Assembly (NCBI GenBank): GCA_023145575.1
Contig: JAGLDN010000223.1
Location: forward strand, 1 to 7,677
Origin: Psychromonas sp.
GTDB lineage: Bacteria > Pseudomonadota > Gammaproteobacteria > Enterobacterales > Psychromonadaceae
DNA: 7,677 nucleotides
Direction: 5' to 3'
The translations under genes and the position numbers were made by a program. This document shows positions 6,433 to 7,677 of the stretch, in pieces; the stretch's first letter is position 1, and the number at the start of each line of letters is the position of its first letter. The notes beneath the pieces were generated by a model that worked only from the letters and a program-made list of their open reading frames with translations, did no database searches and was not told the DNA's origin.

Positions 6433-6497
6433 GTTGCGCCTTCTTCTGATCATCGAGTGCGTGCCCTGTTTTTCCATTTTTACGTCATATGGGCATA
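6433..6497 (+). repeat. R2 intergenic repeat, copy B, ahead of the lipoprotein gene
   Basis: This copy aligns with 21-81 from GTTGC to the final CGTCATATGGGCAT (6483-6496), differing mainly by short gaps in the left half. The closing block CATTTTTACGTCATATGG differs from copy A by one base, and the ATGGGCAT end by one more. Its right end is only 23 bases before the ATG of the downstream lipoprotein, so the repeat forms the leader or promoter region of that gene. Confidence 0.6.
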
Positions 6498-6520
6498 CAC
6501 ATTAGAAAGGGGTGATGATT

Positions 6521-6946
6521 ATGAAAAAAGCTATATTTAATGTTGCTAAGCTAATTGTATTGTTAGGGATTTTATCCGTAATTGGCTGCGTGCCACCACG
6601 TCATGTGAAAGGTCCTCACATAGTAGTGCCACCAGGTAAAGCGGTGATTTATTTCTTTCGACCCGACGCATATTCGGGTCGCTCGATAAAATTCAGCGTG
6701 CTCGATATGCAAGGTAAAACCGTCGGATATTTAGGAAAAGGTGGTGATAGTTTCTCGACCGTTGTTGTACCAGGTATTCACAAATACAGGAGTCGTAAGG
6801 GCTCACTTCCCGACGTTTTATTAACTGCGGAGTCTGGAAAAATATACTATGTTAAAGGCAGTGTCAATATGGGATTCGTTGTAGGTCGTCCAATTTTAAA
6901 AGAAGTGTCATTATCTGAAGTACAAAAAAAATTCATAACATATTAA
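6521..6946 (+). CDS. Putative outer-membrane lipoprotein, DUF2846-like
   Basis: The 141-residue product starts with a lipoprotein signal peptide: MKK, a hydrophobic core (about 8-21) and a lipobox VIGC with the acylated cysteine at residue 23. Position +2 is Val, not Asp, so sorting to the outer membrane is expected. The mature part has GKAVIYFFRP (about 35-44), VVPGIHKY and AESGKIYYVKG, the pattern I associate with DUF2846: beta-rich periplasmic lipoproteins of unknown function. The ATG at 6521 is chosen because AAAGGGG (6506-6512) is ideally spaced from it; the in-frame GTG at 6512 and ATG at 6515 overlap that site. An R2 repeat ends 23 bases upstream. No close partner gene suggests a pathway. 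Confidence 0.75.
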   Translation: MKKAIFNVAKLIVLLGILSVIGCVPPRHVKGPHIVVPPGKAVIYFFRPDAYSGRSIKFSVLDMQGKTVGYLGKGGDSFSTVVVPGIHKYRSRKGSLPDVLLTAESGKIYYVKGSVNMGFVVGRPILKEVSLSEVQKKFITY

Positions 6947-7015
6947 ATGAAGTCAAACGCTAACTAAGAAATCAATATGGAGATAAAGGTTACAGCTAGC
7001 GAAAGGAATGAAAAA

Positions 7016-7399
7016 ATGGTCAAGACACAAATAATAGATCAATTAATTTCACCAGAGGATCTTCTTGAAACTTTTATAGAAGAAACGCACGGCATTGTAG
7101 ATGCAGTTTTAGAAGATGGTTCAAATCCAGATGCTGTTTATATGATTGAGCATCATCTCTCTTGTACTGATCTTACTACATTAGAAAAAGCGACTGTAGC
7201 TTGTTTTAACAAAGGCTATGAAGTCACAGATCATGAAGAGCTAATTCTTGAGGATGGATCTATAATATTAAGTTTTGATGTCGTCATTGAAATGAATTTA
7301 GATGAAGATGCGATCATCGACGATATTGACGATCTATTGAAACTAGCACAATCATTCAGCATTAATTATGATGGCTGGGGAACTTACCCTGAAAAATAA
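7016..7399 (+). CDS. rraB: Ribonuclease E inhibitor RraB
   Basis: RraB binds RNase E and changes which transcripts the degradosome cleaves. The core matches E. coli RraB closely: EETHGIVDAVLEDGS (22-36), IEHHLSCTDLTTLEKA (44-59), KGYEVTDHEEL (66-76) and the terminal YDGWGTY (118-124). The 127-residue form ends three residues after that motif and lacks the Asp/Glu-rich tail of the E. coli protein, while its N-terminus is about ten residues longer. The ATG at 7016 has AAAGGAA (7002-7008) well placed; the in-frame ATG at 6977 would add 13 residues but has no ribosome-binding site and goes further beyond the family start. It follows the lipoprotein gene by 69 bases with no clear promoter, and converges on ubiK. 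Confidence 0.93.
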   Translation: MVKTQIIDQLISPEDLLETFIEETHGIVDAVLEDGSNPDAVYMIEHHLSCTDLTTLEKATVACFNKGYEVTDHEELILEDGSIILSFDVVIEMNLDEDAIIDDIDDLLKLAQSFSINYDGWGTYPEK

Positions 7400-7410
7400 C
7401 ATTCTTGGTA

Positions 7411-7677
7411 TTATTCTTTATTTCCATCTAATTTTTTTAGCTGCTGCTCAATTTCAGACACTTGTATCTGAAGCGTTGTTATTTTTTCACGGGTACGCAA
7501 AAGCACATTTGTTTGCACATCAAACTCTTCACGACTCACCATATTAAGTTTTGAAAGTTGTGCCTGTAAAATTTGTTTTACTTTACGTTCAACTTCCTCC
7601 CCAATATTTTTTACACCTTTTGGTATTACGTCGCCAACTTGCTTTGCTATTTCTTCTAATTTTTTTGGATTAAACAT
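7411..7677 (-). CDS. ubiK: Ubiquinone biosynthesis accessory factor UbiK (BMFP family)
   Basis: UbiK (YqiC) is a small coiled-coil protein that, with UbiJ, supports the late aerobic hydroxylation and methylation steps of ubiquinone synthesis; BMFP-family proteins can also fuse membranes in vitro. The 88-residue product shows the family hallmarks: a start of the MxxPKKxExIAxQV type, PKG (19-21), GEEVERKVKQILQAQLSKL (26-44), the near-invariant SREEFDVQ (48-55) and VLLRTREK (58-65), then a C-terminal heptad-like helix (about 66-82). The gene is complete: its ATG is the complement of 7675-7677, so promoter and ribosome-binding site lie outside the window. Its stop is 11 bases from the rraB stop on the other strand. 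Confidence 0.95.
   Translation of the reverse strand: MFNPKKLEEIAKQVGDVIPKGVKNIGEEVERKVKQILQAQLSKLNMVSREEFDVQTNVLLRTREKITTLQIQVSEIEQQLKKLDGNKE

Overview
The window reads as an ordinary chromosomal stretch of an AT-rich gammaproteobacterium. HemL, ParC, PlsC, RraB and UbiK are all of the enterobacterial/Vibrio type, with key residues at or very near the Escherichia coli positions. The low G+C and the long repeat-filled gaps between genes fit a marine Alteromonadales-like organism (for example a relative of Psychromonas, Moritella or Colwellia). That placement is inferred from memory of protein and repeat style, not from a search.

Layout, left to right: 1-348 is a gene-free leader with two kinds of intergenic repeat; hemL (349-1629, +) makes 5-aminolevulinate for haem; 1630-2174 is a second repeat-bearing gap ending in a good sigma-70 promoter; parC (2175-4433, +) and plsC (4463-5206, +) form a tight pair; 5207-5495 is a gap with an AT palindrome, a repeat copy and an aborted ribosome-binding-site/ATG; two small membrane-protein genes (5496-5804 and 5821-6267, +) resemble the yqjD-yqjE pair; 6268-6520 is a third repeat-rich gap; then come a DUF2846-like lipoprotein gene (6521-6946, +), rraB (7016-7399, +) and, convergent with it, ubiK (7411-7677, -), whose start codon is the last three bases of the window.

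The genes do not form one pathway. parC-plsC is a plausible transcription unit (topoisomerase IV subunit A plus phosphatidate synthesis), and the YqjD/YqjE-like pair is another. The others are single housekeeping genes: tetrapyrrole synthesis, RNase E control and ubiquinone synthesis.

I see no defence system, CRISPR array, integrase, complete insertion sequence, tRNA or rRNA. The unexplained part is the intergenic DNA. One repeat family of about 170 bp (called R1 here) has two same-orientation copies flanking hemL, with ends that are imperfect inverted repeats. A second family (called R2, core CGTCATATGGGYAT) has three copies, one with a duplicated end, all on the same strand; two of them lie directly upstream of a ribosome-binding site and ATG. 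These repeats are the most interesting content, and they are more likely a known type of dispersed element than a new system.
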